A DNA stretch of 64,000 nt from JAHEEL01 sp963785245. Its GTDB lineage: Bacteria > Actinomycetota > Acidimicrobiia > Spongiisociales > UBA5794. A program made the translations under genes and the position numbers. Shown here in pieces: positions 18,066 through 27,323 of this stretch (positions within the stretch are counted from its first letter, which is position 1; each line of letters begins with the position of its first letter). The notes below the pieces were generated by a model. It was not told where the DNA came from. It did no database searches and worked only from the letters and a program-made list of their open reading frames with translations. The DNA lies in NCBI GenBank assembly GCA_963785245.1, contig CAWAUO010000001.1, positions 301,021 through 365,020 on the forward strand, written 5' to 3'.

Positions 18066-19076
18066 ATGGACACTGCTGCTTTCGACTACGACCTTCCCGA
18101 CGGCTCCATCGCACAGGAGGCGATCGAGCCGCGTGATGCCGCGCGGTTGCTCGTTGCGAGGAACATGGAGGATCGGGCGTTCGCTGACCTGCCGCAGATC
18201 CTTGAACCCGGCGATCTGGTGGTGGTCAACAACACCCGGGTTCGTCCGGCCCGCATCCACGCCTTGAAGGACACCGGGGGACGGGTCGAACTGCTCCTCA
18301 CGAAGCAGATATCGGAGACCGAGTGGGAATCGATGGTTCGTCCTGCCAGACGGATCAGGGCCGGGACGAACCTCATCGCCGGTCCGCTGCAGATGACGGT
18401 TGCCACCGAACCAGATCGTGGGATCGTCACGCTCCACATCGAATCAGACGAGTCCGTCGATGAGATCCTCGAGACACTCGGAGAGATACCGCTGCCGCCG
18501 TACTTCCATGGTGCGCTCGAAGACGACGAGCGGTATCAGACGATGTTCGCCACCACGATCGGTTCGGCAGCAGCGCCGACGGCCGCGTTGCACTTCACAC
18601 CGGCACTCGTCGAAGCGATACGCGAGCGGGGGGTCCACTTCGCCGAGGTTGATCTTGAGGTCGGACTCGACACGTTCCGCCCGATGGACGACGGTCCCAT
18701 CATCGACCACCACATGCACCGAGAGCGATACGACGTGCCGCGTGCGACGGCTGCGGCCATTGCTGAGACGAAGCAGCGAGGCTCCCGGGTCGTCGCGGTC
18801 GGTACGACCGTGGTCCGAACGCTCGAGACGGCTGCACGCGACGACGGGAGCGTCCGGGCAGGAGTCGGGTCCACGGAGCTGTTCATCAGCCCGGGCTACC
18901 GGCCCAGCGTGATCGACGCAGTCATCACCAACTTCCACGCTCCTCGAACCACGCTGATCGTGATGATCGCGACATTGATCGGGCCGGCATGGCGTGAGGT
19001 CTACGATCACGCAATCGAGTCCGGCTACCGCTTTCTTTCGTTCGGAGACGCCATGTTCATCGAGGTTGATCAATGA
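18066..19076 (+). CDS. queA: tRNA preQ1(34) S-adenosylmethionine ribosyltransferase-isomerase
   Basis: Encodes 336 residues from ATG at 18066 (MDTAAFDYDLPDGSIAQ). QueA transfers and isomerises the ribosyl moiety of SAM to make epoxyqueuosine in tRNA. Typical blocks are VVVNNTRVRPAR, LPPYFHG, TAALHFTP, DVGLGTF-like VGLDTFRPM, GTTVVRTLE and ITNFHAPRTT. The start fits the family N-terminus, and TATCTT (18051-18056) lies 9 nt before it with no Shine-Dalgarno. tgt follows with a 4-nt overlap, so two queuosine steps are encoded together. Confidence 0.96.
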   Translation: MDTAAFDYDLPDGSIAQEAIEPRDAARLLVARNMEDRAFADLPQILEPGDLVVVNNTRVRPARIHALKDTGGRVELLLTKQISETEWESMVRPARRIRAGTNLIAGPLQMTVATEPDRGIVTLHIESDESVDEILETLGEIPLPPYFHGALEDDERYQTMFATTIGSAAAPTAALHFTPALVEAIRERGVHFAEVDLEVGLDTFRPMDDGPIIDHHMHRERYDVPRATAAAIAETKQRGSRVVAVGTTVVRTLETAARDDGSVRAGVGSTELFISPGYRPSVIDAVITNFHAPRTTLIVMIATLIGPAWREVYDHAIESGYRFLSFGDAMFIEVDQ

Positions 19077-20176
19077 CAGCGGTTCACTGGCGCCTCGCCG
19101 CTAGCGACGGGAAGGCCCGAACGGGCTCGATGATCACACCTCACGGCGACGTGGAAACGCCGAACTTCATGCCGGTTGGGACTCGGGCGACCGTCAAGAC
19201 CATGGACGTCGAGGATCTGCAAACCGTCGGAGCCCAGATCGTGCTCTCGAACACCTATCACCTGATGCTGCGGCCAGGCGAGGACGTGGTATCCCGACTC
19301 GGAGAACTCCACGGATTCATGGCATGGGACGGTCCGATCCTCACCGACAGCGGCGGCTACCAGGTGCTCTCCCTGAGCCCGAAGATCAGTGAAGAGGGTC
19401 TGGTGTTCCGCAGCACCTACGACGGTGCGCGCGTCGAGTTGACGCCGGAGCGGGCCGTCGGCGTGCAAGAGGCGCTCGGTTCGGACATCGCCATGGCGCT
19501 CGACGTCCCCGTGCCGCTCCCATCGAGCCACGCCGACGCCGAGCACGCCATGCATCGCACGTTCCGATGGGCCGAACGCGCACTCGCGGCCAAGCGACGG
19601 GACGATCGGGCGCTCTTCGGCATTGTGCAAGGCGGCGCCGAACCCGACCTGCGCGAGCAGTCCGCAAAGGACATTGCATCGCTCGGATTCCCCGGCTTCG
19701 GCATCGGCGGCCTCGCCGTCGGAGAGACGCCAGTCGAGCGAGACCTGGCGCTTGACGCCGCCATTCCCCACCTGCCACCGCAGGCAGTCCGGTATGTCAT
19801 GGGCCTTGGCGACACGGAAGGCATGCTCGCGGCCATCGCCCGCGGCGTCGACCTGTTCGACTGCGTCATTCCGACCCGGCTCGCCAGGCACGGCAAGGCG
19901 TTGACTCGCGCCGGTGACCTCTCGATCAAGCGCGCTGAGTGGATCCTCGACCAGGGACCCCTGGACGACGCCTGCTCATGCCTCACCTGTCGGCGCTACA
20001 GCCGCGGATATCTCCGCCATCTCTACACGACCAAGGAACCACTCGCTCATCGACTGCTCACCCTCCACAATCTCACCTATACGCTCGACCTGCTCCGGGG
20101 AGCACGCGAAGCGATCGCCGGCGGTCGCTTCTCCGAGTTTCGGGCAGGCGTTGAGCGTGCCAGGATGGGGGACTAG
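19073..20176 (+). CDS. tgt: tRNA-guanine transglycosylase
   Basis: Encodes 367 residues. Tgt swaps G34 for preQ1 in tRNAs with GUN anticodons. Visible are FMPVGTRATVK, NTYHLMLRPG, the general acid/base Asp in LTDSGGYQV, GIVQGG, GIGGLAVGE, the nucleophile Asp in DLFDCVIPTR, and the zinc site CSCLTC with a later His in LHNL. Length is normal. Coupled to queA. Confidence 0.97.
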   Translation: MTAVHWRLAASDGKARTGSMITPHGDVETPNFMPVGTRATVKTMDVEDLQTVGAQIVLSNTYHLMLRPGEDVVSRLGELHGFMAWDGPILTDSGGYQVLSLSPKISEEGLVFRSTYDGARVELTPERAVGVQEALGSDIAMALDVPVPLPSSHADAEHAMHRTFRWAERALAAKRRDDRALFGIVQGGAEPDLREQSAKDIASLGFPGFGIGGLAVGETPVERDLALDAAIPHLPPQAVRYVMGLGDTEGMLAAIARGVDLFDCVIPTRLARHGKALTRAGDLSIKRAEWILDQGPLDDACSCLTCRRYSRGYLRHLYTTKEPLAHRLLTLHNLTYTLDLLRGAREAIAGGRFSEFRAGVERARMGD

Positions 20177-20190
20177 ACCGCTTTCACGGC

Positions 20191-20196
20191 TAGAGT
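20191..20196 (+). promoter_or_regulatory. Candidate -10 box for yajC-secD-secF
   Basis: TAGAGT sits in the 69-nt gap between tgt and yajC. It is followed by a GC-rich potential hairpin (CCGGCGC...GCCGG) and the GGAGGA Shine-Dalgarno of yajC. Similar TANNNT boxes precede many genes in the window. No clear -35 is seen. Confidence 0.35.
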
Positions 20197-20245
20197 TCCG
20201 GCGCTTTCCCGGCGGCGTAAGCCGGCCCATTGAACGGAGGATCCA

Positions 20246-20569
20246 GTGCTGAATCTGTCGAGCATTTCGACGATCGTTGTCGCGCAGGCCGAGAGCGGCG
20301 GAAGCGCGCTCGGGTTCCTGCTGCCGATCGTGGTCCTCGGAGGTCTCTTCTACCTGCTGCTCGTGATGCCGCAGCGCCGGCGGGCGAAGAAAGCGCAGGA
20401 ACTGCGCGACTCGATCTCGGTTGGCGACGAAATCCGGACGATCGGCGGGATCTATGGGACGATCCGCTCCGAAGACGACGAGACCTTCACCATCGACATT
20501 GGCGGCGGAAACACCATGAGGATGGCGAAGCGAGCGATCTCAGAGCGCATCGGGGATGATTTGGCGTGA
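20246..20569 (+). CDS. yajC: Preprotein translocase subunit YajC
   Basis: Encodes 107 residues from GTG, 5 nt after GGAGGA. One membrane helix (LGFLLPIVVLGGLFYLLLV, ~24-42) is followed by the family signature MPQRRRAKKAQEL and a small soluble domain with VGDEIRTIGGIYGTI. YajC associates with SecDF in protein export. The stop overlaps secD by 4 nt. Confidence 0.93.
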   Translation: MLNLSSISTIVVAQAESGGSALGFLLPIVVLGGLFYLLLVMPQRRRAKKAQELRDSISVGDEIRTIGGIYGTIRSEDDETFTIDIGGGNTMRMAKRAISERIGDDLA

Positions 20570-22050
20570 ACCGCAAGAAAGCGCTCATCACGCTCGTCGT
20601 GACCCTCGCCATCGCGTGGGGGTCGCTCGGGGCGATGCTCCTCGCGGGATGGGCACCGAAGCTCGGCCTGGACCTTCAGGGCGGCTTCGCCGTTGTACTC
20701 GTTGGACCCGAGGGCACCGATCCCGACACGCTGGACACTGCAGTCGAGATCATGCGCAGGCGCATCGAAGGCCTCGGCTCGGTCCAGGAGCCAGAGATCT
20801 CTGTTCAGGGCGAGCGATCGATCGTGGTCCAACTCCCCGGCGTCGACGACCGGGAACGAGCTTTGCAGGCGGTGGGCACCACCGGTCAGATGTCATTCCG
20901 GCCCGTATATTCGATCGTCCAGACCAGCCCGGCACTGACCGAACTCGATGGGGATCACCCGGAGAATCTCGATCCCGTCACCGGCCTCTCCGACCCCGAC
21001 GATGCGAATGCCGAGATCGCCTACCTGGCCGCTGAGGATGGCTTCGGCGTCTACGTCGTCGGTCCGGCATTCCTCACGGGCGTTGACATGAAGGGCGGAC
21101 GTGCGCAGTTCAGCGGCACCGGCGGCACCGGCGCAGCAGGCGCATGGGTCGTCGTTCCCGAGTTCACCAGCGACGGCGGAGAGAAGTTCCGCTCCGCTAC
21201 CGGCGAACTCGCCACCTACCCGATCGGATCCCCGCAGCGGCAACTCGCGATCGTCGTCGATGGCGTCGTCTCGTCGGCCCCCGTGGTGGCCTCCGAAGTC
21301 GACCCAGCCGAGGGCCTCGATCCGAATCAAGTGGTCATCACCATCGGTTCATCGGATACCCCCCAAGCGGATGCCGAGGACCTCGCGGCAATCCTCAACT
21401 ATGGTGCGCTCCCGACCACGTTCGAACGCGAACGCGTCGAATCCGTCTCGGCATCGCTCGGCGCCGACTCGCTGCGGGCCGGACTCATCGCTGGCCTGAT
21501 GGGTCTCGCCCTGGTAGCCGTCTACATGGTCGTCTACTACCGGGTCCTCGGAGTGATCGCCGTCGTCGGCCTCACGGTCTTTGGCTCTCTGCTCGTCGGC
21601 ACAATCATCTTGCTCGGAGAGACACAAGGCACCACGTTGACGCTTGCCGGCGTGACGGGTGTCGTGGTGTCGATCGGAATCACCCTCGACTCATTCATCG
21701 TGTACTTCGAGCGCATCAAGGAGGAGTACCACGCCGGTCGGCCACTCCGTCCTGCGATCGACCACGCGTTTCCGGGAGCCTTCAGCACGAACCTGAAGGG
21801 CGACACGGTGACGTTCCTTGCCGCCGTCCTGCTCTGGCTGCTTGCCATCGGACCGGTCAAGGGATTCGCCCTCACGCTGGGAATCGCGACCGTGGTCGAT
21901 GTCCTCGTGTCGTACTACTTCACCCGCCCCTCGACGTGGCTCGTTGGACACTCGAAGTTGGGCGATGGCGGATGGTTCTCCGTCCGCGGAGCGATGGGGA
22001 AGGGCACCCGAGCCACGAAGTCCCCGGAGACCGTGGAGGTGTCGTCATGA
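20566..22050 (+). CDS. secD: Protein translocase subunit SecD
   Basis: Encodes 494 residues. SecD with SecF uses the proton gradient to complete secretion on the outer face of the membrane. It has an N-terminal helix, the family motif LGLDLQGGF, a P1 head domain with VEIMRRRIEGLG, and a C-terminal six-helix RND-type bundle with VVVSIGITLDSFIVYFERIKEE. The start GTG overlaps yajC. Its stop overlaps the secF start (ATGA). Confidence 0.96.
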   Translation: MNRKKALITLVVTLAIAWGSLGAMLLAGWAPKLGLDLQGGFAVVLVGPEGTDPDTLDTAVEIMRRRIEGLGSVQEPEISVQGERSIVVQLPGVDDRERALQAVGTTGQMSFRPVYSIVQTSPALTELDGDHPENLDPVTGLSDPDDANAEIAYLAAEDGFGVYVVGPAFLTGVDMKGGRAQFSGTGGTGAAGAWVVVPEFTSDGGEKFRSATGELATYPIGSPQRQLAIVVDGVVSSAPVVASEVDPAEGLDPNQVVITIGSSDTPQADAEDLAAILNYGALPTTFERERVESVSASLGADSLRAGLIAGLMGLALVAVYMVVYYRVLGVIAVVGLTVFGSLLVGTIILLGETQGTTLTLAGVTGVVVSIGITLDSFIVYFERIKEEYHAGRPLRPAIDHAFPGAFSTNLKGDTVTFLAAVLLWLLAIGPVKGFALTLGIATVVDVLVSYYFTRPSTWLVGHSKLGDGGWFSVRGAMGKGTRATKSPETVEVSS

Positions 22051-23135
22051 GCGTCTTCACCAGGATGTACCGCGGGGAGACCCACTTCGACTTCGTCGGG
22101 ATCTCCAAGAAGACCCTGTGGGTGTCATTGGGCCTGGTCGTGGTGTCGTTGTTGCTGCTGCTCGTCCGTCCACTGAATCTGAGCATCGACTTCACCGGTG
22201 GCGTGGTCGTCACCGTTGAGAACCAGTCGGGCGCCGACATCGCGGAGGTGCGTGACGCCCTCGCCCGAGTGGGCGAGAGTGGTGCGCGGGTCCAGCTCAC
22301 CGGCGAGGGCTTCATCCTCATCCAGACCGAGGCGCTCGATGCCGCGGCACAGGATGAACTGGTCGTCGTCGCGGCGGAGGTTGCAGGAGTCGCCGTCAAT
22401 GAAGTGACGATCGATGCTGTCGGACCCACGTTCGGAGCCGAAGTGACCCGGGCGGCCATCGAAGCGCTCGTCGTCTTCCTGTTGATCGTCGCGATGTTCA
22501 TCACGTGGCGGTTCGAGTGGAAGATGGCAGTTGCGGCTTTGGCCGCGCTGTTCCACGACCTCATCATCACGTCTGGGCTGTTCGCCGCATTCGGTTTCAC
22601 CGTGACGCCGGCGACCGTGATCGCGTTGCTTACCATCCTCGGATACTCACTGTATGACACTGTCGTGGTGTTCGACAAGGTGACCGAGAACGTCGAGTTG
22701 ATGCACGATCGCTACACGTACACCGAGATCGTGAACACGTCGATGAACCAGGTATTGATGCGGTCGATCAACACATCGCTGACCTCGCTGATCCCGGTCG
22801 GAACGCTGTTGTTCGTCGGGTCGTTCGCCTTTGGGGCGGAGACGCTGCGTGAGTTCGCCCTCGCGCTCTTCATCGGCATCGCCCTCGGAACGTATTCATC
22901 GATCCTCGTCGCTGCGCCGCTGCTCGCGCTCTGGAAGGAACGCGAGCCTGAGTGGGAGACCGCACGAAAACGCGCGAAACGCAAGCGCAAGGGCGGCTCG
23001 AATGTTCTCGCAGCCGGCGATGCCCCGGTCGAGGTGCCAGAGGCGGCACCGGCAGCGCCGGTCGTTCCCGCGGCTCCGGCCAAGGCCGCTGGGGCGGCAG
23101 CCCGAGCACCCCGGAAGCGGAAGAAGCGTCGGTAG
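22047..23135 (+). CDS. secF: Protein translocase subunit SecF
   Basis: Encodes 362 residues. Features are the first helix (LWVSLGLVVVSLLLLLV), the SecF motif LSIDFTGGVVV, a small periplasmic domain, and a helix bundle with LTILGYSLYDTVVVFDK. The C-terminal ~60 residues form a low-complexity tail rich in Ala/Pro with a Lys/Arg-rich stretch at each end, a common actinobacterial extension. Coupled to secD. rel starts 10 nt downstream from its own TAGACT box. Confidence 0.95.
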   Translation: MSVFTRMYRGETHFDFVGISKKTLWVSLGLVVVSLLLLLVRPLNLSIDFTGGVVVTVENQSGADIAEVRDALARVGESGARVQLTGEGFILIQTEALDAAAQDELVVVAAEVAGVAVNEVTIDAVGPTFGAEVTRAAIEALVVFLLIVAMFITWRFEWKMAVAALAALFHDLIITSGLFAAFGFTVTPATVIALLTILGYSLYDTVVVFDKVTENVELMHDRYTYTEIVNTSMNQVLMRSINTSLTSLIPVGTLLFVGSFAFGAETLREFALALFIGIALGTYSSILVAAPLLALWKEREPEWETARKRAKRKRKGGSNVLAAGDAPVEVPEAAPAAPVVPAAPAKAAGAAARAPRKRKKRR

Positions 23136-23144
23136 ACTCGCTGG

Positions 23145-25343
23145 ATGGCAGAAGCCGTCGAAGCCAGACAACGGACGCAATCGCCCGAGGCGATGCTCGA
23201 CGATCTCATCGATGTGGCCGTGGAGCATCATCCGGGAACCGACGTTGACCTCATCCGACGCGCGTACGCCGTTGCAGCCCGGGCCCACGAGGGCCAGGAG
23301 CGTCGCACCGGAGACCCGTACATCGTGCATCCGCTCGCGGTGGCCCAGATCCTCGCCACGTTCGGACTCGACACCGCAACGATCGTCGCAGCGCTGCTGC
23401 ACGACGTCGTCGAGGACACCGAGATCACCCTCGAAGGCATCGAGAAGGACTTCGGGGAGGAAGTCGCGCTCCTGGTCGACGGCGTCACCAAACTCGACCG
23501 AATCAAGTTCTCGAGCCGGGAAGAGCAGCAGGCAGCGACCATCCGCAAGATGGCGGTCGCGATGGCGAAGGACATCCGTGTTCTCTTGATCAAGCTGGCT
23601 GATCGCACGCACAATATGCGCACAATCGATCCGTTGCCGGAGGAGAAGCGGCGTCGCGTCGCCTCCGAAACCCTCGACGTGTACGCGCCACTCGCGCACC
23701 GCCTCGGCGTGCAGGAGATCAAGCACGAACTCGAAGAACGCAGCTTCGCAGCGCTCTATCCGGCACGCAGGGAGCGCCTCGAAGACCAGATTCGTCAGCG
23801 GGCTCCCGAGCGCGAGAAGCACCTCGAACGGATGATGGCCGAGGTGAGGGCCGCGCTGGACGCCGCAGGTGTCGAGGCAACGATCACCGGGCGGCCGAAG
23901 CTGGTGTATTCGATCTACCGCAAGATGGTCGACTCCGGCCTCGAGTTCGAGGAGATCCACGACTTGATCGGGATCCGGATCATCGTGCCGGAACTCCGCG
24001 ACTGCTACGCGGCGCTCGGGCTCGTGCACTCGATGTGGGCTCCGATCCAGGGGCGTTTCAAGGACTACATCGCCATGCCGAAGTTCAACCTCTACCAGTC
24101 GCTTCACACGACGGTTGTCGGGTCGGATGGGAAGGGCCTCGAGGTCCAGATTCGAACGCTCGAGATGCACGAGCGTGCCGAAGCCGGGATCGCGGCCCAT
24201 TGGCGCTACAAGGAGGGCGACGACGGATCGACCGAGCCGTTCGTTGCCGACATCAAGTTCCTGCAGAACGCAACGTCCGATGCCGGCGAGTTCTTCGAGG
24301 CGCTGAAGCTCGATCTCTATCAGGACGAGGTGTTCGCTCTCACGCCGAAGGGGGCGGTCATCACGCTATCCCGCGGGGCGACACCGGTCGACTTCGCCTA
24401 CCGAATCCATACCCAGGTCGGCCACCGATGTGTTGGGGCAAAGGTGAACGGTCGCCTCGTGCCGCTCACGACCGAACTCGAATCGGGTGACATCGTCGAG
24501 GTGTTGACCTCGAAATCTGAGGACGCCCATCCGAGCCGGGACTGGCTCGAGTTCGTAACGTCGGCTCGCGCCGCCGCCAAGATCCGGCAGTGGTTCGCAA
24601 AGGAACGTCGAGAGACGGCGCTTGCCCACGGTCGCGAGGAGATGATCAAGGAGCTGCGGCGGCACTCGATGGCGCTCGGTGGCCACGATGACGAGTTGCT
24701 GGCCGTCGCCGCGGAACTCGGCTTCAACGATCTGGACCATCTGTATGGCGCGGTCGGCGACGGTCGCGTGAGTGCGAAAACGGTTGTCGACCGTTTGGAG
24801 CGACGAGCTACCCCGGACTCCGATGACAACACCGAAGAGATGCTCGGGTTGCTCGTGGATCCGGCGAAGCGTCGCACCAGGCCGATCAGCGGAGTGATCG
24901 TGGAGGGTCTCGACGACGTGCTCGTGAACCTGGCTCGATGTTGTGGGCCGGTGCCGGGTGACCCGATCATGGGATTCGTGACTGTCGGGCGCGGGGTCTC
25001 AATCCATCGAACGGACTGCGCCAACATCGGAGCGCTCGAGGGGCAACCCGAGCGGCTCATCGAGGTGGCGTGGGCGCCGAACCAGTCTGAGTCGTTCCTG
25101 GTCTGGATTCAGGTGGAGGCCCTCGATCGGCCCCGCCTGCTGCGGGACGTGACCGCGGTGTTGTCGGACCACGGTGCCAATATCCACACCTCATCGTCGA
25201 TTGCCGGACGAGATCGGGTGGCGTTCCTGCGCTACGAGGTCGAGTTGTCGGATCCCGCCCAACTCGAACGGGTGCTCTCAGATATGCGCACCGTCGACGG
25301 GGTGTACGAATCGTATCGGCTGGTGCCGGGAGGTGGACCATGA
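23145..25343 (+). CDS. rel: Bifunctional (p)ppGpp synthetase/hydrolase Rel
   Basis: Encodes 732 residues. It makes and degrades the stringent-response alarmone. Domains in order are the HD hydrolase with LLHDVVEDTEIT (intact HD and ED, so hydrolysis is expected), the synthetase with GRPKLVYSIYRKM and the tail EVQIRTLEMHERAEAGIAAHW, TGS (VFALTPKGAVITL), a helical region, the zinc-finger-like ARCCGPVPGD and a C-terminal ACT domain. TAGACT at 23133-23138 lies 6 nt before the ATG, so the mRNA is probably leaderless. The metallo-hydrolase gene overlaps its stop. Confidence 0.97.
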   Translation: MAEAVEARQRTQSPEAMLDDLIDVAVEHHPGTDVDLIRRAYAVAARAHEGQERRTGDPYIVHPLAVAQILATFGLDTATIVAALLHDVVEDTEITLEGIEKDFGEEVALLVDGVTKLDRIKFSSREEQQAATIRKMAVAMAKDIRVLLIKLADRTHNMRTIDPLPEEKRRRVASETLDVYAPLAHRLGVQEIKHELEERSFAALYPARRERLEDQIRQRAPEREKHLERMMAEVRAALDAAGVEATITGRPKLVYSIYRKMVDSGLEFEEIHDLIGIRIIVPELRDCYAALGLVHSMWAPIQGRFKDYIAMPKFNLYQSLHTTVVGSDGKGLEVQIRTLEMHERAEAGIAAHWRYKEGDDGSTEPFVADIKFLQNATSDAGEFFEALKLDLYQDEVFALTPKGAVITLSRGATPVDFAYRIHTQVGHRCVGAKVNGRLVPLTTELESGDIVEVLTSKSEDAHPSRDWLEFVTSARAAAKIRQWFAKERRETALAHGREEMIKELRRHSMALGGHDDELLAVAAELGFNDLDHLYGAVGDGRVSAKTVVDRLERRATPDSDDNTEEMLGLLVDPAKRRTRPISGVIVEGLDDVLVNLARCCGPVPGDPIMGFVTVGRGVSIHRTDCANIGALEGQPERLIEVAWAPNQSESFLVWIQVEALDRPRLLRDVTAVLSDHGANIHTSSSIAGRDRVAFLRYEVELSDPAQLERVLSDMRTVDGVYESYRLVPGGGP

Positions 25344-25993
25344 TCCTGACGTCGGCTGAACTGTGGGCAGCAGCAACCAACTGCTATGTGATCGCCCCCG
25401 AGCGCGGTGGGCCTGCCGTGATCGTTGACGCGCCGCCCGATGTCGATGCGATCGTCGGGTTGCTCACCGCGAACGATCTTGCCCCGGTTGCGTTGCTCGT
25501 CACACACGGTCACGTCGACCATGCCGGGGGAGCGGCAGGCGTCACGAAGCGCACCGGCGTGAGTGCCTACCTTCACCCGGACGATGATTACCTGGTGTCC
25601 GATCCGGCAACGCAGGTGCGGTCGCTTTTCGGGTTCGTCCCACCGGGGATCGAGGAGTTCGCGGCACCCGACCACTACGTCGATCTGGTCCACGGCGAGA
25701 AGCTGCGGCTTGCGGGCTTCGAGTTCGAGGTGCGCCACACGCCGGGGCACACGCTCGGGCATTGCGTTTTCGTCATCGAAGACGAGGGCCTGATCTTCAC
25801 CGGCGACCAGTTGTTCGCCGGCGCCGTCGGCCGGACGGATCTCCCCGGCGGCGACTTCGGGACGCTCATGAACTCGATGCGGACCCAGGTGATGACGCTC
25901 CCGGACGACACGCGGGTGCTCCCCGGTCACGGCCCGGAGACCACGATCGGTCGCGAGCGCGTCGTGAACCCCTTCATCCTCGAGTACCTCTAG
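25340..25993 (+). CDS. Metallo-beta-lactamase-fold hydrolase (glyoxalase II-like)
   Basis: Encodes 217 residues. The binuclear metal site is seen as THGHVDHAGG (HxHxDH), a histidine in HTPGHTLGH, an aspartate in FTGDQLFAG and a final histidine in LPGHGPET. The size and motifs match single-domain glyoxalase II-like proteins that hydrolyse thioesters. A gene of this family follows rel in Mycobacterium as well, as I recall. In a mycothiol-using organism the substrate might be an S-acyl-mycothiol, but this is speculation. Confidence 0.85.
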   Translation: MILTSAELWAAATNCYVIAPERGGPAVIVDAPPDVDAIVGLLTANDLAPVALLVTHGHVDHAGGAAGVTKRTGVSAYLHPDDDYLVSDPATQVRSLFGFVPPGIEEFAAPDHYVDLVHGEKLRLAGFEFEVRHTPGHTLGHCVFVIEDEGLIFTGDQLFAGAVGRTDLPGGDFGTLMNSMRTQVMTLPDDTRVLPGHGPETTIGRERVVNPFILEYL

Positions 25994-25999
25994 CCAATC

Positions 26000-26053
26000 T
26001 GCGAACCCAGGGTTCGTGGCGTCATATGCGAGGTGGAGAACCCTGGGTTCGCA
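26000..26053. repeat. Perfect 16-bp inverted repeat made of two 13-bp palindromes upstream of hisS
   Basis: The left arm TGCGAACCCAGGGTTC (26000-26015) and right arm GAACCCTGGGTTCGCA (26038-26053) are exact reverse complements with a 22-nt spacer. Each arm contains its own palindrome, GAACCC-W-GGGTTC, with centres 35 bp apart. No T-run follows, so this is a poor Rho-independent terminator. It lies 8 nt upstream of the TACCCT box (26061-26066) of hisS. It could be an operator pair or a small mobile palindromic repeat. Confidence 0.75.
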
Positions 26054-26093
26054 GCGCCGCTACCCTTGCCGTTCTTCTGTTGACCGGAGGGTC

Positions 26094-27323
26094 ATGACGT
26101 ACCGCGCGCCGAAAGGCACCGACGACATCCTGCCGCCCGAATCGGCCGAGTGGCTGATGGCCGAGCGCGTCTTCCTCGACCTCGCCGAGCGCTTCGGCTA
26201 CGGACTGGTGCTCACCCCGCTGTTCGAATCAACTGAGTTGTTCTCCCGCGGCATCGGTGAGGACACCGAAGTGGTCGAGAAGCAGATGTACACCTTTCAG
26301 GACAAGGGCGGTCGCTCGCTGACACTGCGGCCAGAGGCGACCGCATCCGTGGTGAGGGCCCTCATCCAGGCCGGTGGCGTGGTTGGGACGTTCAAGGGCT
26401 TCTACTGGGGTCCCATGTTCCGCTACGAACGGCCGCAGAAGGGCCGCAGACGACAGTTCTCGCAGGCGGGCATCGAGTACCTTGGCGAAATATCCCCAGA
26501 GGCGGACGTCGAGGTGATCGAGCTCGGCTATCGATACCTCGAAGAGGTCGGCGTCAAGGACGTCGAGGTGCAACTCAACAGCATCGGCGACGGAACCGAT
26601 CGGTCCGACTATCGCGCCGAACTCATCGCTTTCCTCGAGGCTCGCAAGGACGACCTTTCCGAGGACGCGGTCCGTCGCATCCATCAGAACCCGCTCCGGG
26701 CCTTGGATTCCAAAGCCGACGCGGCCGTGGTCGCCGGCGCGCCGACACCCGTCGATCACCTTTCGGGCGAGGCGGCGGAACACTTCGCCGCCGTCCGTTC
26801 CGGTCTCGACGCTGCCGGGATCCCGTACACGATCAACCCGACGCTGGTCCGCGGCCTCGACTACTACAACCGCACGGTGTGGGAGTACGTGCCGCTGAGC
26901 TTCGAGGCTGCGCAGAGTTCTGTTGGCGGCGGTGGACGCTACGACTCGCTCTTCGAAATGCTCGGAGGCAAGGCGACCCCGTCCGTAGGGCTGGCAATGG
27001 GCCTCGATCGGATCCTGCTGGCCAGGGATCAGTCGCCGGTGGATCCGGTCCTGGATGCATTCGTGATCATCGCAGATCCGGAGCGCGGCGTGGACGCGAG
27101 AACGCTCGTTCGAGCGTTGCGTGCCAAAGGTTTTCGGGCCGATGCGGTCGCAGGCGACCGCTCGGTCAAAGCACAGTTCAAGGCAGCCGACCGGGCGAAT
27201 GCCGCACACGCGTTCGTGGTCGGTGAGGAATGGGACGGTGGCCGCGTGATGGCACGCGACCTGGCGACAGGCGACCAACAGCCACTCGCTGTAGAGGAGA
27301 TCGAGACATGGCTGACACGCTGA
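26094..27323 (+). CDS. hisS: Histidyl-tRNA synthetase
   Basis: Encodes 409 residues from ATG at 26094 behind GGAGG. A class II enzyme charging tRNA-His. It shows the N-terminal YRAPKGTDDILPPES, motif 2 with GPMFRYERPQKGRRRQFSQ, the histidine-specific block LVRGLDYYNRTVWEYV, motif 3 GLAMGLDRILLA, and a C-terminal anticodon-binding domain (from about residue 320). The stop lies 16 nt inside aspS. Confidence 0.96.
   Translation: MTYRAPKGTDDILPPESAEWLMAERVFLDLAERFGYGLVLTPLFESTELFSRGIGEDTEVVEKQMYTFQDKGGRSLTLRPEATASVVRALIQAGGVVGTFKGFYWGPMFRYERPQKGRRRQFSQAGIEYLGEISPEADVEVIELGYRYLEEVGVKDVEVQLNSIGDGTDRSDYRAELIAFLEARKDDLSEDAVRRIHQNPLRALDSKADAAVVAGAPTPVDHLSGEAAEHFAAVRSGLDAAGIPYTINPTLVRGLDYYNRTVWEYVPLSFEAAQSSVGGGGRYDSLFEMLGGKATPSVGLAMGLDRILLARDQSPVDPVLDAFVIIADPERGVDARTLVRALRAKGFRADAVAGDRSVKAQFKAADRANAAHAFVVGEEWDGGRVMARDLATGDQQPLAVEEIETWLTR

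Noticed and set aside
26000..26053. Rho-independent terminator between the metallo-hydrolase gene and hisS
   Set aside because: The arms are 22 nt apart, each is itself palindromic, and no T-run follows.
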